64,000 nucleotides of DNA, taken from NCBI RefSeq assembly GCF_009873495.1, contig NZ_CP046703.1:1116001-1180000 (forward strand). Reading direction: 5' to 3'. How positions within the stretch are numbered: position 1 is the stretch's first letter; every line of letters starts with the position of its first letter. The stretch is from Nostoc sp. ATCC 53789. GTDB lineage: Bacteria; Cyanobacteriota; Cyanobacteriia; Cyanobacteriales; Nostocaceae. Shown here one piece after another: positions 56,434 through 64,000 of the stretch. Under the pieces are notes generated by a model, which worked only from the letters and a program-made list of their open reading frames with translations, made no database searches and had not been told where the DNA came from. A program made the position numbers and the translations under genes.

Positions 56434-58719
56434 ATGGAAAATGACGCGGCAACGCTCTACTGTCCAAACGAAAATTGTCAGGCTGCCAACCCCCTGACTC
56501 ACAAGTTTTGCCAGCGATGTTCCACGCCCTTACCCAAAAATTATCTCTGGGCTGTGGTAGATGGCCCAAGTGTGGGTAGCCCTGGAGAAATATTAGCCGA
56601 TCGCTATTTAGTCGTTGATAAATTTATTCTTTTAGACACGAAACCTGGTTTCTTAGCGCTAACACCTGAGTTAGAGAATTTACAGCCTCTAAGAGCTTAC
56701 CTGAGACTCATTCCCTATCGCTTACACGTACCACAGGTATATGGAGTCATTTTTATAGCTGACGGATCTTCCCATGAAAGAGAAATATTACTCTTAGAAA
56801 AACCGCCACTATTTAAACCGCCATTATTAGTAGATGACACAATCCAAGTGTATTTGGGCAGCGAGTTAACCACCGCTTGGCGTGATGCAACATCGATGCG
56901 CCAACTCAATTGGTTATGGCAAATAGCTCATCTGTGGCAACCTCTGGCAAGTGAAGGTGTAGCTTCTAGCTTGCTTGACTCATCTGTATTACGGGTAGAA
57001 GGCTCGTTAGTCCGGTTGTTGGATTTGCGTTTCGACAGTGAAATATCACCAGAATTGCCGCAGTTAGGTGAATTTTGGCAGCAGTTGGTTAGTGATAGCA
57101 AACCAGCCATAACTGAATTTGTTGAGCAGGTTAGCCTTTCTTTAATTCAGGGAGAGATTAACTCAACTGACCAATTGATTACAGTTTTAGATCAGGGACT
57201 GGCACAATTAGGGCGATCGCAAACGCCCACGATCAAAATTATCACCAAAACCGACACTGGCCCAAGTCGCCAACGCAACGAAGATGCCTGTAGCCCTCCC
57301 AGTGGAACTCTGATCAGCAAACCACCCCAGCCAACAGCTTTAGCAATCGTCTGTGATGGCATCGGTGGTCACGAAGGTGGCAATGTCGCCTCAAATTTAG
57401 CCATTGAAACGATCCAGCAGCAGGTACAGCAATTAACAAAAGTTCCCTACGACCACATAGACCCTTCACTACTGCTGAATGATCTAGAAAAAGCAGTGGC
57501 AATTGCCAATGACAAAATTAGTCAGCGCAATGACAGTGAAAATCGCCAAGGGCGGCAGCGTATGGGCACAACTTTAGTCATGGCATTGCCTGTTGCACAC
57601 GAAATGTACATTACCCATGTAGGTGATAGTCGTGCTTACTGGATTACCCGTCAGGGTTGTTATCAAGTCACCCTTGATGATGATGTCGCTTCCCGCGAGG
57701 TGCGGCTAGGCTATGCCATTTACCGCGATGCTGTACAACAAAGTTCTGCTGGCTCTCTCGTCCAGGCTTTGGGTATGGGGCCCAGCACTTCATTGCATCC
57801 CACCTCGGCACGGTTTATGCTCGACGAAGATGCGATTTTTCTGCTCACATCCGATGGTTTGAGTGATTTTGATCGGGTGGAGGAATACTGGGAAACAGAA
57901 ATTTTGCCGATTCTACTTGGGGAAGCAAACATCGCCACTGTTGCCGATAGATTAATCGAAATTGCTAATACTAAAAACGGACACGATAATGTCACCATCG
58001 CTTTAGTCCATTATCAAGTCCAATACTGGGAACCAGAAATTACCATCAAAGCCTTCATTCCAGAGAGTTATTCTGCCAAAACTGTTGATTTTGCATCCAG
58101 GGCAACAGATGCAAGCCTTTTAGGTAGCCCAAACCACAAAACTCAGGTCATTCCCGACACTGAGCCTGCTAAAAATCGCCAATTACCGCTACAGTGGATT
58201 GTTCCTTTAATATTTGTGGTGATAGCAGGCTCTTTAGGACTGTTCGTGAAGGAATTGCGATCGCCATCAGGCTTATTTCCATTTCTTCCCAATCCCACAG
58301 CAACTCAAAAGCCTACCACCCAAGCAACACCCGTAGCGCGATCGCTTGATAACCTTTCTCCTGGCTGGGTAATTCAAACCACTAAGGAAATCCCCTTGAG
58401 AAATAAACCATCGCTTCCTCCTGGAGCATTTTTACAAGTTATCAACACAAATCCAAATCCCAAACCTGCTTCTGGAAATCTTTCGGTTTCTATGCGAGTC
58501 TGTCCAAGCAAGAACACGCCAACTCCAGCTAATACCAATAAACCAGCAGTAACTTCCTCAGTTCCACCCAATTTGAAAGCTTTACCGGAAACAGTATTGC
58601 TGGACTTATCCCAACTAAAAAGCTTTGGTGTATCTGTTTTACAATCAGATGTACCAAATCCCTGTCCAACCGTTACGCAACCGCCAGCTACTCCATCAGC
58701 TAGCACCAGTCCAACTTAA
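56434..58719 (+). CDS. PP2C-type protein phosphatase with zinc ribbon and kinase-like N-terminal region
   Basis: 761 residues. A zinc ribbon (CPNENC and CQRC, residues 9-31) opens the protein. A region of about 220 residues starts PGEILADRYLVVDKF, like a Hanks-type kinase, but lacks kinase catalytic motifs. The PP2C domain (about 270-530) has SRQRNEDA, VCDGIGGHEGG, THVGDSRAYW, LTSDGLSDF and GHDNVT, so all metal-binding aspartates appear present. A membrane helix (near 588-605) precedes a proline/threonine-rich periplasmic tail. It would remove phosphate from Ser/Thr in the cytoplasm. The next gene encodes a CHAT-FHA protein, a plausible phospho-dependent partner. Confidence 0.9.
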   Translation: MENDAATLYCPNENCQAANPLTHKFCQRCSTPLPKNYLWAVVDGPSVGSPGEILADRYLVVDKFILLDTKPGFLALTPELENLQPLRAYLRLIPYRLHVPQVYGVIFIADGSSHEREILLLEKPPLFKPPLLVDDTIQVYLGSELTTAWRDATSMRQLNWLWQIAHLWQPLASEGVASSLLDSSVLRVEGSLVRLLDLRFDSEISPELPQLGEFWQQLVSDSKPAITEFVEQVSLSLIQGEINSTDQLITVLDQGLAQLGRSQTPTIKIITKTDTGPSRQRNEDACSPPSGTLISKPPQPTALAIVCDGIGGHEGGNVASNLAIETIQQQVQQLTKVPYDHIDPSLLLNDLEKAVAIANDKISQRNDSENRQGRQRMGTTLVMALPVAHEMYITHVGDSRAYWITRQGCYQVTLDDDVASREVRLGYAIYRDAVQQSSAGSLVQALGMGPSTSLHPTSARFMLDEDAIFLLTSDGLSDFDRVEEYWETEILPILLGEANIATVADRLIEIANTKNGHDNVTIALVHYQVQYWEPEITIKAFIPESYSAKTVDFASRATDASLLGSPNHKTQVIPDTEPAKNRQLPLQWIVPLIFVVIAGSLGLFVKELRSPSGLFPFLPNPTATQKPTTQATPVARSLDNLSPGWVIQTTKEIPLRNKPSLPPGAFLQVINTNPNPKPASGNLSVSMRVCPSKNTPTPANTNKPAVTSSVPPNLKALPETVLLDLSQLKSFGVSVLQSDVPNPCPTVTQPPATPSASTSPT

Positions 58720-58857
58720 TCAAATACTCGATAAACTGGTAAAAACCTGGAATAATAACAAGTAACAATCAAAGTAAAAAACTTACAAGGTCAAAAAATA
58801 GAAAATTTTCACCTTGAAGAATTGTTATTTTAAATTATCAAGAAAGGCAGGAGGACG

Positions 58858-58950
58858 TTCGGCGATCGCTCAGTCGAGCCGCAGAGGGCAGTTATTCCTG
58901 GAGAAAAACTACCTGATGTTCGTGGACTCGCTTGCCGCCGGCGCTATCCT
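58858..58950. repeat. GC-rich dispersed repeat-like stretch
   Basis: A GC-rich block (CGATCGCTCAGTCGAGCCGC and GCTTGCCGCCGGCGC) lies in the AT-rich gap between the phosphatase and CHAT-FHA genes. It extends the open frame upstream of the likely start, which is why the longer start (TTG 58932) is not preferred. Confidence 0.45.
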
Positions 58951-58997
58951 ACCTCCTGCCTCCTTCCATTGTTTTTAGCTTTGAGTTTTATGAATCC

Positions 58998-60575
58998 ATG
59001 CCATCCCTGAATTTGGCGATCGCCCGTCTCTTAAACACTGGCACTGACAACTTCGCCATTTGGGTGGTCAAGGCTCCCTATCCCAGTGGCTACGTTTTAC
59101 GTGACTGTGTATGGCCTGTTGAACTCAATCAAGTTTGGCAAGAATGGCAGCAGATGTTTGCTGGCCATAGTCGGCTAGATATTTCCCCAAACTCAACATC
59201 TCAAAAGTCGCAATTCTCCATAGATTGGATTTCGCCCTCTTCTGGTCAAACCACTGGGCCTTACAGCAGTCGTCTAATGCAATACTTGGGAATGAATTTA
59301 TGGCGCTGGGTATTTGACGGGCAAATTCTCGGTAGTCTAGAACGCAGTCGTGGGATTGCTATGGGTCAGCATACACGTTTACGCTTTCGGCTAGAAATTC
59401 GTGACCCGGATCTCATCGCTCTCCCTTGGGAAATTATGCAGCGTGAGCCTGGTCAATCGGCAATGTCTCTCTCCCAAGATTTGCTATTTAGTCGTACCAG
59501 CAGTGAAGTTGACCCATTACCGTATTTGCGAACTGACCAAGCTTTAAGTATTTTGCTGGTTTTAGGTCATGATGAAAAGCTGCAACTAGAACAAGAAGCG
59601 GCTATTTTACAGCAAAGTCTTGTAGATACACCTGTGGGTGGTAATTCTCAAAGATATGCACCTTGTATAGTCAATAAACTTATACAACCAACTCCACAAG
59701 AGTTGATTCAAGAATTAGAAACCAAAGCATACAACGTTTTCTTTTACGCTGGACATGGTTTGCCAGGAGCAGACGGAGGATTACTGTTTTTGCGACCAGA
59801 TATGCCCCTGAATGGGATAGAATTGGCGCAAGTATTGACCCGTACTGGTGTGAAACTAGCACTTTTCAACGCCTGTTGGGGCGCACAACCAGCTGCTATT
59901 AATCATCAAGCCATACCTGCCAGTAGTTTAGCCGAAGTACTGATTCGTCATGGAGTGCCTGCTGTTTTGGGGATGCGCGATGAAATCGCCGATCACGAAA
60001 GCCACAGTTTTATTCAAGCGTTTACCGAAGCTTTGCGATCGCACAAACCCATAGATGAAGCCGTATCACTAGCTAGGCAAGAGTTATTAACACTGTATAA
60101 ATTTAATCAACCAGCTTGGACTTTGCCTGTTCTCTACCTGCATCCGGATTTTAATGGTGAACTCATTAAGAATCTAGATGAAGGGATTACCGAACTACCA
60201 GACACAGCCATTCCTGATATCGGTTCACCGCTTCCAACTGCTTCGTTGCGATCGCTCACTCCAAAAGGTAAAACCTGGTTGTTGCGTTATGGAGTCACCC
60301 GCATTGGCCGGACGAAAGATAATGATATTATCATCGCCGAACCATCTGTATCCAAACGCCACGCCGAAATCTTCTGCCGTAATACTCTTACCGATGCTAC
60401 ATTGGTGCGAACTTATTATTTGCAAGATTTTTCCACATACGGTACAACCTGGTTTTTAGGCCCTAATGGATGGCAACAAATCCTCCGAGAGGAAGTACCC
60501 CTGAAATCGGGAATGCAGTTAAAGTTTGGAAGTGCTAGAGGCGAAACCTGGGAGTTTATTATTGAAGACTCCTAG
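58998..60575 (+). CDS. CHAT-domain protease-like protein with C-terminal FHA domain
   Basis: 525 residues from the ATG at 58998 (MPSLNLAIARLL); TTG at 58932 would add 22 residues encoded by a repeat. The central region is a CHAT domain (caspase-like), with the catalytic histidine in FYAGHG (H253) and cysteine in FNACWGAQ (C293), then GVPAVLGMRDEIADHESHSFIQAF. The C-terminal FHA domain has IGRTKDNDI, SVSKRHAEIF and DFSTYGT, which bind phosphothreonine. No signal peptide, so it is cytoplasmic. The plan suggests a protease steered to phosphorylated partners. The upstream PP2C gene would oppose that phosphorylation. Confidence 0.9.
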   Translation: MPSLNLAIARLLNTGTDNFAIWVVKAPYPSGYVLRDCVWPVELNQVWQEWQQMFAGHSRLDISPNSTSQKSQFSIDWISPSSGQTTGPYSSRLMQYLGMNLWRWVFDGQILGSLERSRGIAMGQHTRLRFRLEIRDPDLIALPWEIMQREPGQSAMSLSQDLLFSRTSSEVDPLPYLRTDQALSILLVLGHDEKLQLEQEAAILQQSLVDTPVGGNSQRYAPCIVNKLIQPTPQELIQELETKAYNVFFYAGHGLPGADGGLLFLRPDMPLNGIELAQVLTRTGVKLALFNACWGAQPAAINHQAIPASSLAEVLIRHGVPAVLGMRDEIADHESHSFIQAFTEALRSHKPIDEAVSLARQELLTLYKFNQPAWTLPVLYLHPDFNGELIKNLDEGITELPDTAIPDIGSPLPTASLRSLTPKGKTWLLRYGVTRIGRTKDNDIIIAEPSVSKRHAEIFCRNTLTDATLVRTYYLQDFSTYGTTWFLGPNGWQQILREEVPLKSGMQLKFGSARGETWEFIIEDS

Positions 60576-60722
60576 TATAGCTATTGCAGAAATGAATTTT
60601 CATGTTTAACATCAGCTTTTAAAATCTATTTTTTCCAGAGAAAAAATCATCTGTTTTTGCGGAAATCTCTTGTAAGGAATTGTAGTTGTCAATACCACCA
60701 AATAATCGGGAGAAAATAAAAA

Positions 60723-61370
60723 ATGGCTAAAAAAATTAATGGCTCAGACACCTTCTCTTCTTTGCCATCTCAACTGGATTTAGATTTATTAGAAGCGCTA
60801 CTAGAACCAGACGATGCTACCTATCCCTGGAATCCAGCTGATGAAGAATCAGAAGCTTATTTTCAGGAATTAGAACAACAGTTCGGAATGCAAGATTTAC
60901 TTGAGGAAGAACTGACGACGCGATCGCAAGATTTTTATAGCAATTTAGATACACTTTGGTCTAATATCTCCCTTACGTCAAGCTATAATGACAATCCCCA
61001 ACAGGCACTAGTGGTGAATCTTCAAGAAACACTACGTAATACTTTTGCCGCCTGTGTCCCCCAAACATTGCTCAATACCATCGCCCAGAAAGCTGCTGAG
61101 ATTTTTGCTGCCCAGCAATCAATTGGTGAACAACTAGTTGAGTGCGTTCAGACAGTACTGCCAACTTGGGGAACTGAGGATCTTTTAGTTTTAGCTCGCC
61201 CTTTTGCTTACGCTATGCGAAGTAGTGAATCGAAAAACGCGGCATCTGCCATAAGTAATCTTAACAATAGCGAGTGGACAGCTTTATCAGAAGTAGAGAA
61301 AGCAAAGGTCACTTTAGCGATCGCTTCTTATGCTTTTACTCAACTCAACCAGTCTCAGCCTGAACTATAA
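60723..61370 (+). CDS. Unknown acidic helical protein
   Basis: 215 residues. The first 70 are strongly acidic (LDLDLLEALLEPDDATYPW, EESEAYFQELEQQFG); the rest is predicted helical with an alanine-rich core. No signal or membrane segment. I recognise no domain. It follows the CHAT-FHA gene by 147 bases on the same strand and has a GGGAG ribosome site 10 bases before the ATG. Its place in the module makes a substrate or regulator of the CHAT protein conceivable; that is inference. Confidence 0.8.
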   Translation: MAKKINGSDTFSSLPSQLDLDLLEALLEPDDATYPWNPADEESEAYFQELEQQFGMQDLLEEELTTRSQDFYSNLDTLWSNISLTSSYNDNPQQALVVNLQETLRNTFAACVPQTLLNTIAQKAAEIFAAQQSIGEQLVECVQTVLPTWGTEDLLVLARPFAYAMRSSESKNAASAISNLNNSEWTALSEVEKAKVTLAIASYAFTQLNQSQPEL

Positions 61371-61712
61371 AATCGGGAATCAGTGACAGTTGATCGGTAA
61401 CGGGCAATAGAAAAAGTAGAGAAAGCCAAAATTTTCATCATGCGCTGTGTTCGCATAGCCCACGCTTTGTAATCGCTATACGTTTAGAGTCATCTCTTGC
61501 AAAGATGTTGATTTACATTATGCAGAGGCGCAAAAAAAGAGTCGAAAATCAAGACTTTTGCAAGAAGTTAAATGATTTTTATTTTTTAGGCATAGTTAAC
61601 CCAGAATAAATTTACAGTACGCTTATTTTCTAACTAGGCCATCTATCCAAAGATATAAATATTCAAATTATTCCCTTGCTCCTCTGCTCCCTAATTCCAG
61701 CTTCTTCATCTC
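61371..61712. other. Intergenic stretch between convergent genes
   Basis: 342 bases. A GC-rich patch at 61441-61475 (TGTTCGCATAGCCCACGC) resembles a dispersed repeat. No gene is seen. Transcription from both sides ends here. Confidence 0.5.
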
Positions 61713-63083
61713 TTATTTTGGGCCTAGAAATCGGGTAGCGAAATTTTGCGATCGCGTAGGTGATAGCGCCCGTGCCTTGAGAATTGCCGCCATCAAAAAG
61801 GCGTAAGATAACACCCCAACAACTACCAACAGCAAGGCATTAATAGATCCTGTAGCATTCCACAGGGCATGGAGCGCAGCAGCACTAAGATAACCAATAG
61901 AAAGAATTTGCCAACTTCTACTGGGCTTGAGAACAGCCAACCCGATAAAATAGCCCAGGTAGCCACTATAAGCCATGTGTCCTGCTACAGAGCCTAAAAT
62001 TCTCGGAATTAGCAGTTGTAAACCCGCTAGTTGACCAGCAGCGCCTATGCCTACCTGTTGTGCAATATCGGGCACATATTGTCCAAGAGTTTCTAATAGA
62101 GTGAAACCCACAGCAGAAGCTGTTCCCAGGAGAATACCATCTAGGGGTTCCCAAACGCCAATCCTTTCCCGCCAAGGTGAAGATAACATTCTACCGATGG
62201 CAAATGCCCCTAACACAGGTAATGCCTTAAGTAATTCCTCCATCAACCCAGCACCAAAAAACATCCGCACCAGTAACTCTGTGAAGGTGGTAGATTCTTG
62301 GGGTGAGGGCAAGTTTCCCGGAAGAATACCGCGAAACACGAAAATAAATACATCCAATAGTGGACTGAGTAAAATCAACGTTGTACTCAATGCCGCAGCC
62401 ATTAGCACCCACCAAGGCTTTTGTTTACCGCAAAGTTGGTAAACAAAATAGTAGGCAGCGAAGGCGATATAAGTTGCAACGATAATTTGATTAGCTTGGG
62501 GCTGACCGACTGTAGCAAACATTAATACTACAAAGATTACGGTCAGTATTCCCGGTACGAGGTAAGCTTTCCGAGTTAAATCTTTACCAGTGGAAATAAT
62601 GGGGAAAAGCTGAGTGAAGCTAACAGAATCTGGCTGCTTTAATTGTGTATGGCCGTGGTAATTTGTTGCCGAAGGTAATGGTGTAACTTGGTTAACTGTT
62701 GTGGCCGGAGCTTGATAAGTATATTCGTACTCAAAAACGTATTGCGGGCCATCAGCACCTAGAGAAATGCGATCGCCTGGGTGCAATTCCTGACATTCAT
62801 ACAAGCGTTGTCCATTCAAATAAGTGCCATTAGCACTATTTAAATCACAAAGCACCCAGCTGAATTTGCTATCTGGCGATAAAGAGAGGGGACGAACCAC
62901 CGCATGACGACGAGATACCATCCGGTACATCATGGCATCCAAGACAACTTGGCAGCTGGGGTCGCGTCCAATTACCATCTCTTTGCTGGGGGGCAGGGAG
63001 TAGCGAGATTCTGATCCAGAAGCTGCCCCATTACCAGACACTAGCCGCAGAAATGCATTATGTCTTGCGTTTTTGCCTGTCAT
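61713..63083 (-). CDS. FHA-domain PrsW-family intramembrane protease
   Basis: 456 residues. The cytoplasmic FHA domain (about 15-120) has VIGRDPSC, MVSRRHA and DLNSANGTYLNG, all key phosphothreonine-binding positions. A linker is followed by about eight to nine membrane helices with the PrsW motifs: EELLKALPV (catalytic glutamates), GFTLLETLGQY, GHMAYSGYLGY and HALWNA. PrsW enzymes are glutamic membrane proteases of the CPBP clan; the B. subtilis member cuts an anti-sigma factor. The FHA domain suggests that the enzyme is controlled by, or recruited to, phosphorylated proteins, matching the neighbouring PP2C and CHAT-FHA genes. Confidence 0.9.
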   Translation of the reverse strand: MTGKNARHNAFLRLVSGNGAASGSESRYSLPPSKEMVIGRDPSCQVVLDAMMYRMVSRRHAVVRPLSLSPDSKFSWVLCDLNSANGTYLNGQRLYECQELHPGDRISLGADGPQYVFEYEYTYQAPATTVNQVTPLPSATNYHGHTQLKQPDSVSFTQLFPIISTGKDLTRKAYLVPGILTVIFVVLMFATVGQPQANQIIVATYIAFAAYYFVYQLCGKQKPWWVLMAAALSTTLILLSPLLDVFIFVFRGILPGNLPSPQESTTFTELLVRMFFGAGLMEELLKALPVLGAFAIGRMLSSPWRERIGVWEPLDGILLGTASAVGFTLLETLGQYVPDIAQQVGIGAAGQLAGLQLLIPRILGSVAGHMAYSGYLGYFIGLAVLKPSRSWQILSIGYLSAAALHALWNATGSINALLLVVVGVLSYAFLMAAILKARALSPTRSQNFATRFLGPK

Positions 63084-63843
63084 CGAGTTAGTGTGCGTTT
63101 CTAAACTAATTCTTCTTCATATAATTTGGCAGCAGGACTAACCTTAGCCACATTAACAGCAGCATTGCTAAATCCACTATAGCTTCACTTACTGCTAAGA
63201 AATTTAAAATTCTAGAAGGGAAATTTCAAATTGTTTCACCTAATGTTAATAAGTATTCCATGTACTGAGAGTTTGTCCTAAATAAGCTTGTCATGGGGAT
63301 GAATCAGACTATATGATTTGTCTGCTTTTGACATCCTAGCGGTAAATTTCATCCAAAGCAATTTATCAAAAAACAGTAGTTTTTACTGCATTTAGTTTCA
63401 TTTAGAAAATATATAATTTCTGGCGGTCTGTTGCGAGCTAGTATGGTCTTCTTCCAAAGGGAGAGGGCTAGCGCTTTTCCTTCTCTACGAGAGGCTGCGA
63501 CCTAAGCGGAGCTATGCCGCAGGCTTTACGGAACGCTTTGCGAACGCAAAGCGTCTTGCAAAGAAGGGAGTTTCCCCATGAGTAACTGGCGGTAGCAAGT
63601 ACTCAAGCATCCGTAGGAGTGCCACCTTAAAGGTCAGCTGTTTTTGCCACAGTCTATTTGAAGCAGGGACTAGGTAAAGAAACTGTGTTGTTTATAAAAT
63701 AAATATTAATTTAGAGTTGAGTCCATTAGGCGTGAGCAGACGCACAAATTTTTGACACATTACAGCACTAACTCTGCGATAATGTATCATTTGATGATGG
63801 CAAGTTAACAAAGTGTAATGCACTGAACACTTTTATTCTGTAA
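63084..63843. other. Intergenic stretch with dispersed repeats
   Basis: 760 bases, no gene seen. A GC-rich mosaic at 63475-63575 includes the hairpin ACGCTTTGCG/CGCAAAGCGT (63533-63554) and a GCGGAGCTATGCCGC-type motif, both typical of short dispersed repeats in Nostoc. Confidence 0.6.
63533..63554. repeat. 10-bp hairpin of a dispersed repeat
   Basis: ACGCTTTGCG (63533-63542) and CGCAAAGCGT (63545-63554) are exact reverse complements two bases apart. It forms part of a GC-rich mosaic between 63475 and 63575. Confidence 0.75.
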
Positions 63844-64000
63844 TTAAAGCAGATTAAATTCTGCGATCGCTATGGGAAAGTTTTTGCTTTCATGTCCTGG
63901 GCGACTGAGTTTAATTAAGGCAAAACGCTGTAAGGGCGTTAAAGCTGCCCAATGTTGCGGTGTCAGGTTTACACCTATTTCTTGAGCTTTTTCCTGGAGG
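63844..64000 (-). CDS. Nitrate reductase-associated protein (NarM-like), C-terminal part
   Basis: The last 51 codons of a gene that starts beyond the window. The end sequence LTPQHWAALTPLQRFALIKLSRPGHE and the final AEFNLL match my memory of the cyanobacterial family required for nitrate reductase activity. The stop is TAA at 63844-63846. Only the C-terminus is visible, so the call rests on that one motif. Confidence 0.65.
   Translation of the reverse strand, partial: LQEKAQEIGVNLTPQHWAALTPLQRFALIKLSRPGHESKNFPIAIAEFNLL

Overview
The window is a piece of a chromosome from a filamentous, Nostoc-like cyanobacterium. The evidence is ndhM (a cyanobacterial/plant NDH-1 subunit), the C-terminus of a nitrate-reductase-associated protein, a group 2 sigma factor of cyanobacterial type, a Uma2 gene, many copies of the HIP1 octamer GCGATCGC, and short GC-rich or heptad dispersed repeats. 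No tRNA, rRNA or CRISPR array was seen.

Layout. 1-2.3 kb: end of ileS, then an IS4-family element with a clear 11-bp target duplication. 2.6-12.3 kb: metabolism and signalling, with a histidine-decarboxylase-like enzyme, an amino-acid permease fused to PAS-GGDEF-EAL, a ParA-like ATPase, a deoxyhypusine-synthase-like enzyme, and a PAS/GAF class III cyclase with altered catalytic residues. 12.4-13.9 kb: an intact-looking IS66-type element with an 8-bp duplication. 14.5-28.3 kb: a Tat-exported GH10 glycanase facing ten same-strand exopolysaccharide genes (Wzc-like, Wzx, Wzy and seven glycosyltransferase-type genes including WecG/TagA). 28.3-33.2 kb: a long non-coding stretch, small exported proteins, a RibD-type deaminase domain alone, a group 2 sigma factor and an AllA-family protein.

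33.3-40.9 kb: a TPR-CHAT gene broken into two frames, a PAS-GGDEF-EAL protein, a glycosyltransferase, a C-terminal processing protease and a YdcF-family protein. 41.1-52.5 kb: a zone of decay. It holds a probable heterodimeric ABC exporter with one degenerate ATP site, an ISAs1 remnant, an aromatic amino-acid ammonia-lyase pseudogene, a two-partner-secretion exoprotein gene split by a truncated IS630 element, and its transporter gene lacking the 5' end. 53.2-56 kb: a NarL-type response regulator, a small conserved-looking protein and ndhM.

56.4-63.1 kb is the most striking part: a PP2C phosphatase with a zinc ribbon and a kinase-like N-terminal region, a caspase-like CHAT protein with a C-terminal FHA domain, an unknown acidic protein, and a convergent FHA-PrsW membrane protease. 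Together they look like a phosphorylation-controlled protease module. A second regulatory lead is an inverted repeat, TGCAG-N4-CTGCA, found upstream of the exoprotein gene, upstream of the TPR-CHAT gene and, with one mismatch, upstream of a small exported protein. All assignments are made by reading motifs and families by eye; no database search was run.
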